From Humitalea rosea (GTDB lineage Bacteria > Pseudomonadota > Alphaproteobacteria > Acetobacterales > Acetobacteraceae): a DNA stretch of 60,885 bases. Location of the stretch: contig NZ_QKYU01000028.1 in assembly GCF_003253705.1 (NCBI RefSeq), forward strand, positions 1-60,885, written 5' to 3'. Shown here piece by piece: positions 54,152-60,885 of the stretch. The translations under genes were made by a program, and so were the position numbers. The number at the start of each line of letters is the position of its first letter. The first letter of the stretch is position 1. The notes beneath the pieces were generated by a model that was not told the origin of the DNA, searched no databases, and saw nothing but the letters and a program-made list of their open reading frames with translations.

Positions 54152-54165
54152 TTGATGAACGTCAA
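54152..54165. promoter_or_regulatory. FNR/FixK/Dnr-type box TTGATGAACGTCAA
   Basis: TTGAT-N4-GTCAA matches the CRP/FNR-type consensus with one change and is 70 bp from the cytochrome b start, a common activator distance. It implies low-oxygen or NO control of the cytochrome. The rest of 54083-54307 shows no gene. Confidence 0.6.
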
Positions 54166-54307
54166 TCTCTCAGCCCGAGGGGCGCAGTGAAACGGCGCTC
54201 GCAGCAACGTCGGGTGCTTCCCGTCGCCTTCCCCTGAACAACTGCTTACAGGGGGATGTCCCGGTCGATGTTGAAATGAGCGCGGCGGACGTCGCTGGTT
54301 GAGGAGG

Positions 54308-54640
54308 CTATGCAGCCTCGGAGACACGGTCAAGTTCGGCGCCGACGGCGCAGGCCTGATGGGCCAGGAGGGCCGCGCGAAGGCTGGGCAACCGCGTGTG
54401 GGCCTTCAGTCGGCGGAAGCCCTTGGCGGCTTCGATCATGGCGACCGCTCTCCAGCGCAGGGCCATGGCGGCATCACGCCACCGCTTCACGTTGCGACAG
54501 ATCCGACGGATGGTGCCGTTCATGTTCTCGATGATGTTGGTGCAGGCCAACGAGCGCCGCAGTTCGCTCGGCAGCCGCAGGCGAGTGACGGTGAGGATCT
54601 CGTCGAGGCCCTCCAGGAGGCCGTCTGGAAGGACGAGATC
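54308..54640 (-). mobile_element. IS256-family transposase remnant (C-terminal part)
   Basis: Minus strand: EGLDEILTVTRLRLPSELRR, SLACTNIIENMNGTIRRICR, NVKRWRDAAMALRWRAVAM, IEAAKGFRRLKAHTRLPSLR. This is the conserved end of IS256/ISRm-type transposases. About two thirds of the protein, including the first catalytic aspartates, is absent; upstream sequence is unrelated. It is a degraded element. Confidence 0.8.
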
Positions 54641-54735
54641 GCGACCCGCCGCAATGACCATGGAGGATGCCTGCCTGCGCCGGCTTGCCTAGGCGGTCCC
54701 GCCGGACTGCCGGGTGACCATTCTGCGTGATGCCG

Positions 54736-55077
54736 TCGAGTGCGTTGGCGTCGATCTCCCGCCGCTTGATGTGCTCGCGCAGCGGACGGCGAAGCGTGCT
54801 TGATTCCTGACAGGCGAGCAGCGTCGCCTCGGGCCGTTCCGCGACGATCCGGCAATAGGTGTCCACCGCGGCGGCGAACCGCGCGAGCGGGTCGCGCAAT
54901 CCGGCGAGCGCCGCCGGGGATCCGGGTGGCGTAGGCATAGAGCAGGCCGTCGAAGACCAGGAGCAGCAACCGGCCCCGCATGCGCCGATGGTCGGCCATG
55001 GTGCCATGCTGTACCACTCCCGCCCGCCCGCGCCGCCGAGCCGCCTGCGCCGGACCGCCCCTGAGAGGTTCAGTCAT
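54736..55077 (-). pseudogene. Broken TetR-like regulator
   Basis: 54736-54905 (minus) reads RDPLARFAAAVDTYCRIVAE, RPEATLLACQESSTLRRP and LREHIKRREIDANALD, the ligand-domain helix pattern of TetR regulators (…AxLAYxExxxL…). The N-terminal helix-turn-helix is not readable; frames from an ATG at 55077 are disrupted. The 3' side is cut by the IS256 remnant. It directly follows the Nudix gene on the same strand, so it was probably co-transcribed with it. Confidence 0.45.
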
Positions 55078-55099
55078 TGGAGAAGGCGGGGGCGCCCGC

Positions 55100-55888
55100 T
55101 CACGCCGGCAGATCGCGGGCGAGGAAGACCTCGCCGCCATAGCCGGCGGCGAGCGGGATGCGGAGTTCGCGCCCGCCCTCGACGGCGCGCACGAATTCCG
55201 GCTCGACGGTCACGATGGGTGCGCTGCGCGCCGCCCCGATCGAGGCCGCGGCGGTTGTCTCGCGCGCCAGCTTGAGCAGGTTCATGCGCGTCGGGAAGAT
55301 CAGCTTGCGGCGCCCCGCGGCGGCTTCGCCCAGCGCGTCGTCCGGCCGGATCCAGACGGAATCGACCGCTTCGCCGCCGTCATGCAGCGCGAGATGGTCC
55401 TTCGGCGCGACGGCCAGGAAGAAGTGCGTGTCGAAGCGCTTGGGCTGCGTGCGCGGCGTCACCCAATGGGCGAAATGCACCAGCAGGTCGGTGGCGGGCA
55501 CCAGGTCCTCGGCGGACAGGACTTCGACGAAGGTGGCCTCGCGCCGGCATAGCGCGGCGCGCGGCGCGTCGAGCCGCTGCAAGACCTCGGCGCTGACCAG
55601 CGCCTGCTCTCCCCGGCGTCGCGCCAGCAGCACGCCGCATTCCTCGAAGGTCTCGCGCACCGCCGCGACATGGATCGGCGTGGCGTCCGCACCGCCGCCG
55701 AGGCTCGCGGCGATCTCGGCATCGCCGGGATCGACGCGGCCGCCGGGAAAGACCAGCGCGCCGGAGGCGAAGTCGATCTCATGGTGACGGACCACCATGA
55801 ACACCTCCATGCCCTGCGGGCGGTCGCGCAGCAGCACAACGGTCGCGGCGGGGCGGGCGGAAACCGGGGAAGCAGGGCTGGCGGGCAT
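55100..55888 (-). CDS. Nudix hydrolase
   Basis: 262 aa from the ATG at 55888, close behind AGGGAGGT (an upstream ATG at 55927 adds 13 basic residues). Core: AATVVLLRDRPQGMEVFMVV, FASGALVFPGGRVDPGD, and the Nudix helix VAAVRETFEECGVLL with its RE and EE residues. The long middle section (FVEVLSAEDLVPATDLLVHF) matches the larger NUDT7/NUDT19-like acyl-CoA-type diphosphatases. A perfect palindrome lies 43 bp upstream. Substrate not established. Confidence 0.9.
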   Translation of the reverse strand: MPASPASPVSARPAATVVLLRDRPQGMEVFMVVRHHEIDFASGALVFPGGRVDPGDAEIAASLGGGADATPIHVAAVRETFEECGVLLARRRGEQALVSAEVLQRLDAPRAALCRREATFVEVLSAEDLVPATDLLVHFAHWVTPRTQPKRFDTHFFLAVAPKDHLALHDGGEAVDSVWIRPDDALGEAAAGRRKLIFPTRMNLLKLARETTAAASIGAARSAPIVTVEPEFVRAVEGGRELRIPLAAGYGGEVFLARDLPA

Positions 55889-55930
55889 GGACCTCCCTAG
55901 CATTTTCTTTCGCTTGCGAGCGACCATCCG

Positions 55931-55946
55931 CTGAACGTGCGTTCAG
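55931..55946. promoter_or_regulatory. Perfect 16-bp palindrome, TetR-type operator candidate
   Basis: CTGAACG-TG-CGTTCAG, followed by a further CTGAAC half-site (55948-55953 region, TCTGAAC). Dyads of the GAACGnnCGTTC kind are typical TetR-family operators. It precedes the Nudix gene, whose downstream partner is a broken TetR-like gene. The remaining sequence to 56116 holds no gene. Confidence 0.55.
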
Positions 55947-56116
55947 TCTGAACAGCAGGCACGGCGATCGTCAACGGCACGCCTGTGCGGCGCGGCGGAC
56001 CATCCCCGAGCCGCGCATCCGCGGACCCCCGCCTCGGGCAGAAGGGCGCGAACGTGGTTGCCGCCGATGAATTTCGATTGCATTGCACCGATTAGGCTGA
56101 TAATAGTTCTCTGGCG

Positions 56117-56611
56117 ATGAAATTGGATGCACTCACCTCCAGCCGCCAGGAGCAGTTCGGCGTGCTGCTGGGGCAGATCGCCCGTCATTGGCGGGCGCGC
56201 CTCGATCGGAGGCTGAGCGCCTTCGGGCTGACGGATGCCCGATGGGTGACCCTGCTGCACCTCGCGCGCAGTGGTGACGGCCTCACACAGAAGGATCTCG
56301 CGGCCCGGGTCGGGGTCGGGGGGCCGACGCTGGTCCGCACCCTCGATCACCTGGAGCGGGAAGGCCTCGTCATGCGTGTCGGGGACATGCAGGACCGTCG
56401 CTCCAAGACCGTTCACCTGACGGCCAAGGCAATGCCGGTACTCCGGCTGATCGAGGAGACCGCGGTCGCGGTGCGGTCGGAGCTGCTGGTCGGCATTTCA
56501 GAGGCGGATCTGGAGGTCTGCCTCGCGGTATTCGGGCGCGTGGCGGCCAATCTCGCCGGCGGGCCGACGACACCGGATCGCGAGAATGGACATAGGCGAG
56601 AATGGACATAG
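56117..56611 (+). CDS. MarR/SlyA-family regulator of the efflux operon
   Basis: 164 aa. LDRRLSAFGLTDARWVTLLH, LTQKDLAARVGVGGPTLVRT (recognition helix), LEREGLVMRVGDMQDRRSKT (wing with DRR) identify it. It overlaps the EmrA-like gene by 10 bp, so it is the first cistron of a MarR-EmrA-EmrB operon, and it probably represses it until a drug-like ligand binds. Confidence 0.92.
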   Translation: MKLDALTSSRQEQFGVLLGQIARHWRARLDRRLSAFGLTDARWVTLLHLARSGDGLTQKDLAARVGVGGPTLVRTLDHLEREGLVMRVGDMQDRRSKTVHLTAKAMPVLRLIEETAVAVRSELLVGISEADLEVCLAVFGRVAANLAGGPTTPDRENGHRREWT

Positions 56612-57750
56612 GGCAGCCTGCCGGCATCTCGGCGAACGCATCCGACCGGCCTTCGCGGTTGCGGGTGACGCGGCGGATCATCGGCCGGGCGGCCGCGGTC
56701 GTGATCGGCGGCGCCCTCCTCGTCGTCGCAGGGTCCTGGCTGATGAAGCAGTTCACGCATATCCACGTCGATGATGCGCGCATCGCGGCCGACATGGTCG
56801 TGCTGAGCAGCCGGATGCCGGGCTGGGTGACGGAGATCACCGTCGCCGAGGGCGATTCCGTCAGCCAGGGAACGGTGATCCTCACCATCGACCAGCGCAT
56901 CGCCGCGCTCGACCTGCGCAACGTCGAGGCCCAACTCGCCGGCGTGGCAGCCCGCCGGGCGGAGCTCGAGGCGCGGATCGTCATGATCGACCACCAGACC
57001 GCGAGCCAGGGGGAGGCCCAGCGCGCCCGCGTCGAAGCGGCCGAGGCGGCGCTCGCCGGCGCGGAGGCGCAGTTCGAGCTGGCCCGGGCGGATTTCACGC
57101 GCGCCCAGGAGCTGGTGACCACGGGTGCCGGGACCAGGGCCCGCTTCGACCAGAGCCGCGCCGCCCTCGATTCCGGCCGGCAGGCGGTGCTCGCCCGCCG
57201 TGCCGACCTGACCAACGCGCGCGCGACCCTCACCGAGGTCAACGCGGCGCGCGAACAGCTCAACGTGCTGCGGCGCCAGCTCGACACCCTCGCGGCGGAG
57301 GAAGCGAGCCTCTCGGCGCAGCGCGAGCGCGCCGCGCTCGACCTCGCCGACCGGCGTATTGTCATGCCGTTCAACGGCAGAGTGGACCGCGTATTCGTCG
57401 ATCCCGGCGAATATGTGACACCGGGCCAGCGGCTGCTGATGGTCCATGACCCCGACGCGGTGCGCGTGGATGCCAACGTCAAGGAAACCGACATCCGCCA
57501 TTTCCGCCCCGGCCGGCGGGTCACGGTGACGGTGGACGCCTATCCCGGGGTGGTCCTCGACGGCACGGTCGACCGTGTCGGCCAGGCCGCCACGAGCGAA
57601 TTCGCCCTGCTGCCCAATCCCAACCCGAGCGGCAATTTCACCAAGATCTCCCAGCGCCTGCCGGTGCGCATCCGCGTGCCACAGGAGCAGGAGCAGGGGC
57701 GGCTGCGGCCCGGCATGATGGTGGAGGTCGAGGCATCCATCCGTGACTGA
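56602..57750 (+). CDS. emrA: HlyD/EmrA-family membrane-fusion protein
   Basis: 382 aa. One membrane helix (AAVVIGGALLVVAGSWLMKQ), then THIHVDDARIAADMVVLSSR and MPGWVTEITVAEGDSVSQG (lipoyl-like half), a ~120-residue coiled-coil hairpin rich in Ala, Arg and Glu, the second half DRRIVMPFNGRVDRVFVDPG, and a beta-barrel (DIRHFRPGRRVTVTVDAYPG). Connects the EmrB pump to the outer membrane. Overlaps the MarR gene by 10 bp and the EmrB gene by 8 bp. Confidence 0.94.
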   Translation: MDIGQPAGISANASDRPSRLRVTRRIIGRAAAVVIGGALLVVAGSWLMKQFTHIHVDDARIAADMVVLSSRMPGWVTEITVAEGDSVSQGTVILTIDQRIAALDLRNVEAQLAGVAARRAELEARIVMIDHQTASQGEAQRARVEAAEAALAGAEAQFELARADFTRAQELVTTGAGTRARFDQSRAALDSGRQAVLARRADLTNARATLTEVNAAREQLNVLRRQLDTLAAEEASLSAQRERAALDLADRRIVMPFNGRVDRVFVDPGEYVTPGQRLLMVHDPDAVRVDANVKETDIRHFRPGRRVTVTVDAYPGVVLDGTVDRVGQAATSEFALLPNPNPSGNFTKISQRLPVRIRVPQEQEQGRLRPGMMVEVEASIRD

Positions 57751-59365
57751 GCAGGCGCCGGTGCCCGGCTCGCTCCCCGCGCTCATGGAGCGCTGGGGGC
57801 CGAACTACCGCTGGTACGTCACGATCACGGCGATGATGGGCACCGTCAGCACCGTGCTCAGCTCGACCATCGTCAATGTCGCCCTGCCGGACATCATGGG
57901 CACGTTCGGCATGGGCCAGGACAAGGCCCAGCTGATCTCCACCGGCTTCCTCGCCGCGATGACGGGCACGATGTTGATCAGTGCCTGGCTGGTGGACAAT
58001 TTCGGTCAGCGCGCCACCTTCTCCGGCACCATCGCGGTCTTCATCGTCGCGTCGGTGATGGGCGGGCTGGCGCCGAGCGAGCAGGTCCTCGTCCTCGCCC
58101 GCGTGCTGCAGGGTGGCGCGGCGGGCGTGCTGCAGCCCCTCGCGATGGTGACGATCTTCCAGGTCTTCCCGCCCGATCGGCGCGGCTCGGCCATGGGCAT
58201 CTACGGCATCGGCGTGGTGCTGGCGCCGGCGCTCGGGCCGACCCTCGGTGGCCTGATGGTGGACAACTTCAACTGGCGCTTCGTGTTCTTCCTGGTGCTG
58301 CCGTCCTGCATCGCCGGGCTGTTCCTCTCGGCGCTGTTCATGCCCGGGCGCGCCAGCACCGGCCCGCGCAAGCCCTTCGACTGGATCGGCTTCGCCCTGC
58401 TCTCGGTGTTCCTCGTGGTGCTGCTCAACGGCCTGTCCAACGGCCAGCGCCATGGCTGGATGTCGCACATGGTGCTGCTCGACTTCACCATCGCCGCGAT
58501 CTCGGGGCTTGCCTTCCTGGCGTGGGAGACCTGGACCGCGGCGCCGATGCTGAACCTGTCGCTGTTCCGCTTCCCGAGCTTCTCGGGCGCCTCCGTCGTC
58601 GCCATCGTCTTCGGCGCCGGCATCTTCGGCTCGACCTACCTCGTGCCGATCTTCGTGCAGACCATCCAGGGCTACACCGCGACCCGATCGGGGCTGGTGC
58701 TGATGCCCGCCGGGCTCATCCTGACGATCGCGTTCCCCATCGCCGGGCGGCTCACCGACAAGCTGCCGGCGGATGTGATGATCACCGCCGGGCTGCTGCT
58801 TTTCGCCTGGTCCTCGTTCCTCATGGCCGGGCTCGACACCAATACCCCCTTCTGGTCGCTGGCGATCTGGATCGCGCTGGGGCGCATCGGGCTTTCCCTC
58901 ATCATGCCGAGCCTGAACGCCGGGGCGCTGCGTGCGCTTCCGCCGCAACTGCTGGGCCAGGGCTCGGGCGCGCTCAACTTCGTCCGGCAGCTCGGCGGGG
59001 CGATCGGGACCAACCTGCTCGCGGTGATGAGCGAACGGCGCGGCCAGCTCTACGCGCATGCCTTCGCCGCCTCCCAGGACACCGCCAATCCGACCACTGT
59101 GGATATGCTGCGGCAGCTTCTCTCCTACCTCCTGGCCGAGGGAGGCGTTCCCGAAGGCGGCGTCGCGCCCGGCTTCGGGGCGGAGAGCATCGGCCTCGCC
59201 GAAGGGCAGCGGCTTGGATACGCGCTGGACTATCTCGGCCGGATGCTGGCCGCGCAGGCGGCGATGATGGGCTACCGGGACGGCTTTCTGCTTGTCGCCA
59301 TCGCCTTCGTCGTCGCCATTCCGCCCGCCTGGCTGATGCGCGTGCGCTCGCGCCATGCGGGCTGA
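57743..59365 (+). CDS. emrB: DHA2-family (EmrB-like) drug-efflux MFS transporter
   Basis: 540 aa, fourteen helices. Start YRWYVTITAMMGTVSTVLSS, TIVNVALPDIMGTFGMGQDK, and the motif-C region GIGVVLAPALGPTLGGLMVD are typical of DHA2 proton/drug antiporters. With EmrA it exports hydrophobic toxins across both membranes, using a TolC-like channel encoded elsewhere. A GCCGCC-N6-GGCGGC hairpin follows the stop (59369-59386) and may end transcription. Confidence 0.95.
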   Translation: MTEQAPVPGSLPALMERWGPNYRWYVTITAMMGTVSTVLSSTIVNVALPDIMGTFGMGQDKAQLISTGFLAAMTGTMLISAWLVDNFGQRATFSGTIAVFIVASVMGGLAPSEQVLVLARVLQGGAAGVLQPLAMVTIFQVFPPDRRGSAMGIYGIGVVLAPALGPTLGGLMVDNFNWRFVFFLVLPSCIAGLFLSALFMPGRASTGPRKPFDWIGFALLSVFLVVLLNGLSNGQRHGWMSHMVLLDFTIAAISGLAFLAWETWTAAPMLNLSLFRFPSFSGASVVAIVFGAGIFGSTYLVPIFVQTIQGYTATRSGLVLMPAGLILTIAFPIAGRLTDKLPADVMITAGLLLFAWSSFLMAGLDTNTPFWSLAIWIALGRIGLSLIMPSLNAGALRALPPQLLGQGSGALNFVRQLGGAIGTNLLAVMSERRGQLYAHAFAASQDTANPTTVDMLRQLLSYLLAEGGVPEGGVAPGFGAESIGLAEGQRLGYALDYLGRMLAAQAAMMGYRDGFLLVAIAFVVAIPPAWLMRVRSRHAG

Positions 59366-59503
59366 ACGCCGCCGCCATCGGCGGCCTGGGCGGAGGTGCT
59401 TCCACGACTGGCCGAGCCGTGCCAGCCTGGGACGCAAACGTGACGGATGGCTGGCCGAACCGATCGGCGCACACGGCCGTCCAGGAATGAAGGGGGAAAC
59501 GTC

Positions 59504-59788
59504 GTGGACTTCGCTCTGACGCCACAGCAGGAGGCGCTGCAGGACGCCATCGGGCGCATCTGCGCCGATCTCGGTGACGATTACTGGCTGGCGCGCGACC
59601 GGGAGGGCGGGTTCCCGACGGAACTGCACCAGGCGCTCGCGGCGGGCGGCTGGCTCGGCATCTGCATGCCCGAGGACGTAGGCGGCGCCGGCCTCGGCAT
59701 CACCGAGGCGGCGCTGATGATGCAGGCCATTGCGCAATCCGGCGGGGGCATGAGCGTCTCGGTGACAGCATCGGCAGCCAAGGTCTGA
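59504..59788 (+). pseudogene. Acyl-CoA dehydrogenase, N-terminal fragment
   Basis: 94 aa from a GTG behind AAGGGGGAAA. VDFALTPQQEALQDAIGRIC, DREGGFPTELHQALAAGGWL, GICMPEDVGGAGLGITEAAL and MMQAIAQSGGGMS are the helical N-terminal domain of an acyl-CoA dehydrogenase. Homology stops at about 59757, where unrelated DNA begins and a stop follows at 59788. Normal members are ~380 aa, so about three quarters are missing. Confidence 0.85.
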
Positions 59789-60435
59789 CCCACGCCTTTC
59801 CCCGCATGCGGCGTGTTCGGCCCGAGGATCACCAGCGAGAGCGACTGCGCCTCGTCAATCGTCACCGGATCATCCGGCGCGGCGTAGACACGATGAAAGC
59901 CACCCTTCGAGCCCGCGTCGCTCTGCAGTGTCTGGATGATCTCCCCTCCGTGCCAATGACGGTGAGACAAAGATCTCCCGGGATTTTAGACTTGAGGGCA
60001 CGGAGGGATCGCATGTTGTGGCCTCGCTCGAGGCACCCGCCGCTTCGCAACCCCCACCCGGTTTGTTTGCCGCCGGTTCAGCGAAGGAGTGTTTCCGTGT
60101 CATCGGACCGCATGTTCGGCATGGGCAACATGTTGCCCTTCGAGTGCAGCAAGTTGCCCATTTTCGTCGACGCCACCGCCGGGTGGTGCTGCTATCGTAG
60201 CGTTCATGGAGACGGGGACCCGGACCCGAAAGCGCGGGGACCGCCGGAGACGCTGCACGAGGGGCAGATCGAGGGCGGTGGTGGGGATGGCGGCGAACCC
60301 GTCGGGAGCCCACCAGGCCGGCCGCCATAGGGTCGGCCACATACTTGTCCCGGCATGCCGGGAGGAAAGGCGGAGGGGGCGCGTTGTTGGGCGGTGCGCC
60401 CCCTCCCTGCGTGGAGTTGTTCAGTGGAAAGGGCG
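59789..60435. other. Mosaic of unrelated remnants
   Basis: 647 bp without an intact gene. Minus-strand 59757-59970 reads FHRVYAAPDDPVTIDEAQSL and SLVILGPNTPHAGKG, reminiscent of the end of DUF499-type AAA proteins (weak). Minus-strand 60100-60342 encodes 80 residues (PDGFAAIPTTALDLPLVQRL) directly downstream of the tail-like gene, perhaps a small phage gene. Neither is assigned. Confidence 0.35.
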
Positions 60436-60790
60436 TCAGGGCACTCGCCGCTTCGCCACCCCCACGGACAGCGTCGCCTCTGCCAGGTCGAACGTCGCCG
60501 CGGAGATGTTCCGCGCCATCACCCGCACCGTGTTGTTCGACCACACGGCAGCATCGAGTTCGATGAACCGCGTCGACGACACCAGCGACGCTTCTGCCAG
60601 ATCCCCCGCCCGTGCGCCGCTCACCGTGACGTCGATCAGCGACGTCGCCCCCGGCGCCAGGCTGGGCAGGTCCCAGGACACCTCCGCCGCGAACTCCCGC
60701 TGCCCCGACTGCGGCAGCAGCGGCGTGCCGTTCAGCACCGTGGGTGCTGCCTCCGGCAGCCCGTAAAGCCGCAGCGATTGCAGGTCGATC
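60436..60790 (-). pseudogene. Phage-tail-like protein, C-terminal part, cut by IS66
   Basis: Minus-strand frame from 60790 reads TIDLQSLRLYGLPEAAPTVL, then SWDLPSLAPGATSLIDVTVS, GARAGDLAEASLVSSTRFIE, AVWSNNTVRVMARNISAATF and ends GVAKRRVP. The 'LAPGAT..DVTV.GA..GD..' and 'NNTVRV...N.....DLA..TL.V.V' patterns are those of beta-sandwich tail or fibre C-termini in alphaproteobacterial prophages. The 5' part is replaced at 60791 by an IS66-type end. A shorter relative lies at 31232-31442. Confidence 0.6.
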
Positions 60791-60885
60791 GTAAGCGGTG
60801 GTTCCGGGCCCTTGTCGCTGCGGCTTGACGCTCAGCTGTTTTTCGCGGGCGCCCAGTGCCAGGGCATGAGCTCGTCGATGCGGCT
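60791..60885 (-). mobile_element. IS66-family element, terminal part (continues beyond window)
   Basis: The minus strand ends with a transposase C-terminus SRIDELMPWHWAPAKNS and stop (60832-60885), the usual end of IS66 TnpC. Forty bases on, GTAAGCGGTGG at 60791 matches the GTAAGCG terminal repeat of IS66 elements and marks the junction with the tail-like gene. The rest of the element lies outside. Confidence 0.75.

Noticed and set aside
22631-60885. CRISPR arrays and riboswitches
   Set aside because: No regularly spaced repeats and no recognisable aptamer core found by reading.

Overview
The window is high-GC alphaproteobacterial chromosome. Short ATGA-type gene overlaps, GTG and TTG starts, two tripartite-tricarboxylate (Bug/TctC) receptor proteins and Acetobacteraceae-like gene neighbourhoods suggest a Roseomonas-type bacterium. 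That placement is an inference from gene content, not a measurement. No rRNA, tRNA or CRISPR array was recognised. It looks like an accessory-rich stretch: catabolic islands, metal resistance and surface-glycan genes are separated by decayed insertion sequences, phage-like fragments and truncated genes.

Left part (1-13.2 kb): a molybdopterin dehydrogenase large subunit broken in a run of 11 C, two Bug solute receptors, a MarR regulator divergent from the homogentisate pathway (hmgA-fahA), an asparaginase, then an OsmC / ArsP-like permease / mini-thioredoxin / P1B-4 metal ATPase module with an FNR/FixK-type box (8821-8834) upstream. From 13.4 to 21.6 kb, all on the minus strand, lies a surface-glycan group: a tandem-SGNH AlgJ/AlgX-like protein, two FkbM-type methyltransferase-like proteins, a GCGPSL-motif Rossmann protein, and a 1007-aa glycosyltransferase whose first ~600 residues look like repeated beta-sandwich modules.

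Middle (21.7-31.4 kb): IS3- and IS701-like remnants, then a six-gene minus-strand operon (flavin monooxygenase, DppBCDF-like transporter, binding protein). It diverges from a PuuE-type allantoinase and ureidoglycolate lyase, suggesting uptake and breakdown of purine-derived or other nitrogenous compounds. 31.5-45.3 kb is a copper/silver resistance island: MFS exporter, CopA, His-rich small proteins, DUF305, CopZ, DUF411, a two-component system, a CpxP-like sensor, and a CusA/CusB-type pump without an outer-membrane partner. Two similar direct-repeat boxes, at matching distances upstream of the DUF305 and adaptor genes, are candidate sites for the local response regulator.

Right part (45.3-60.9 kb): remnants including a type I specificity-subunit piece. 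Next is a candidate extracytoplasmic flavin electron-transfer system: PepSY protein, two-component system (kinase frameshifted), a DUF2271 protein with a TGAS motif, a PepSY-membrane/flavodoxin/FNR fusion reductase, and the flavin transferase ApbE. It is followed by a VIT1-family transporter and a small cytochrome b that carries its own FNR/FixK-type box. The end holds an IS256 remnant beside a broken TetR-like gene, a Nudix hydrolase behind a perfect palindromic operator, a MarR-EmrA-EmrB drug-efflux operon, a truncated acyl-CoA dehydrogenase, and a phage-tail-like gene cut by an IS66 element running off the window.
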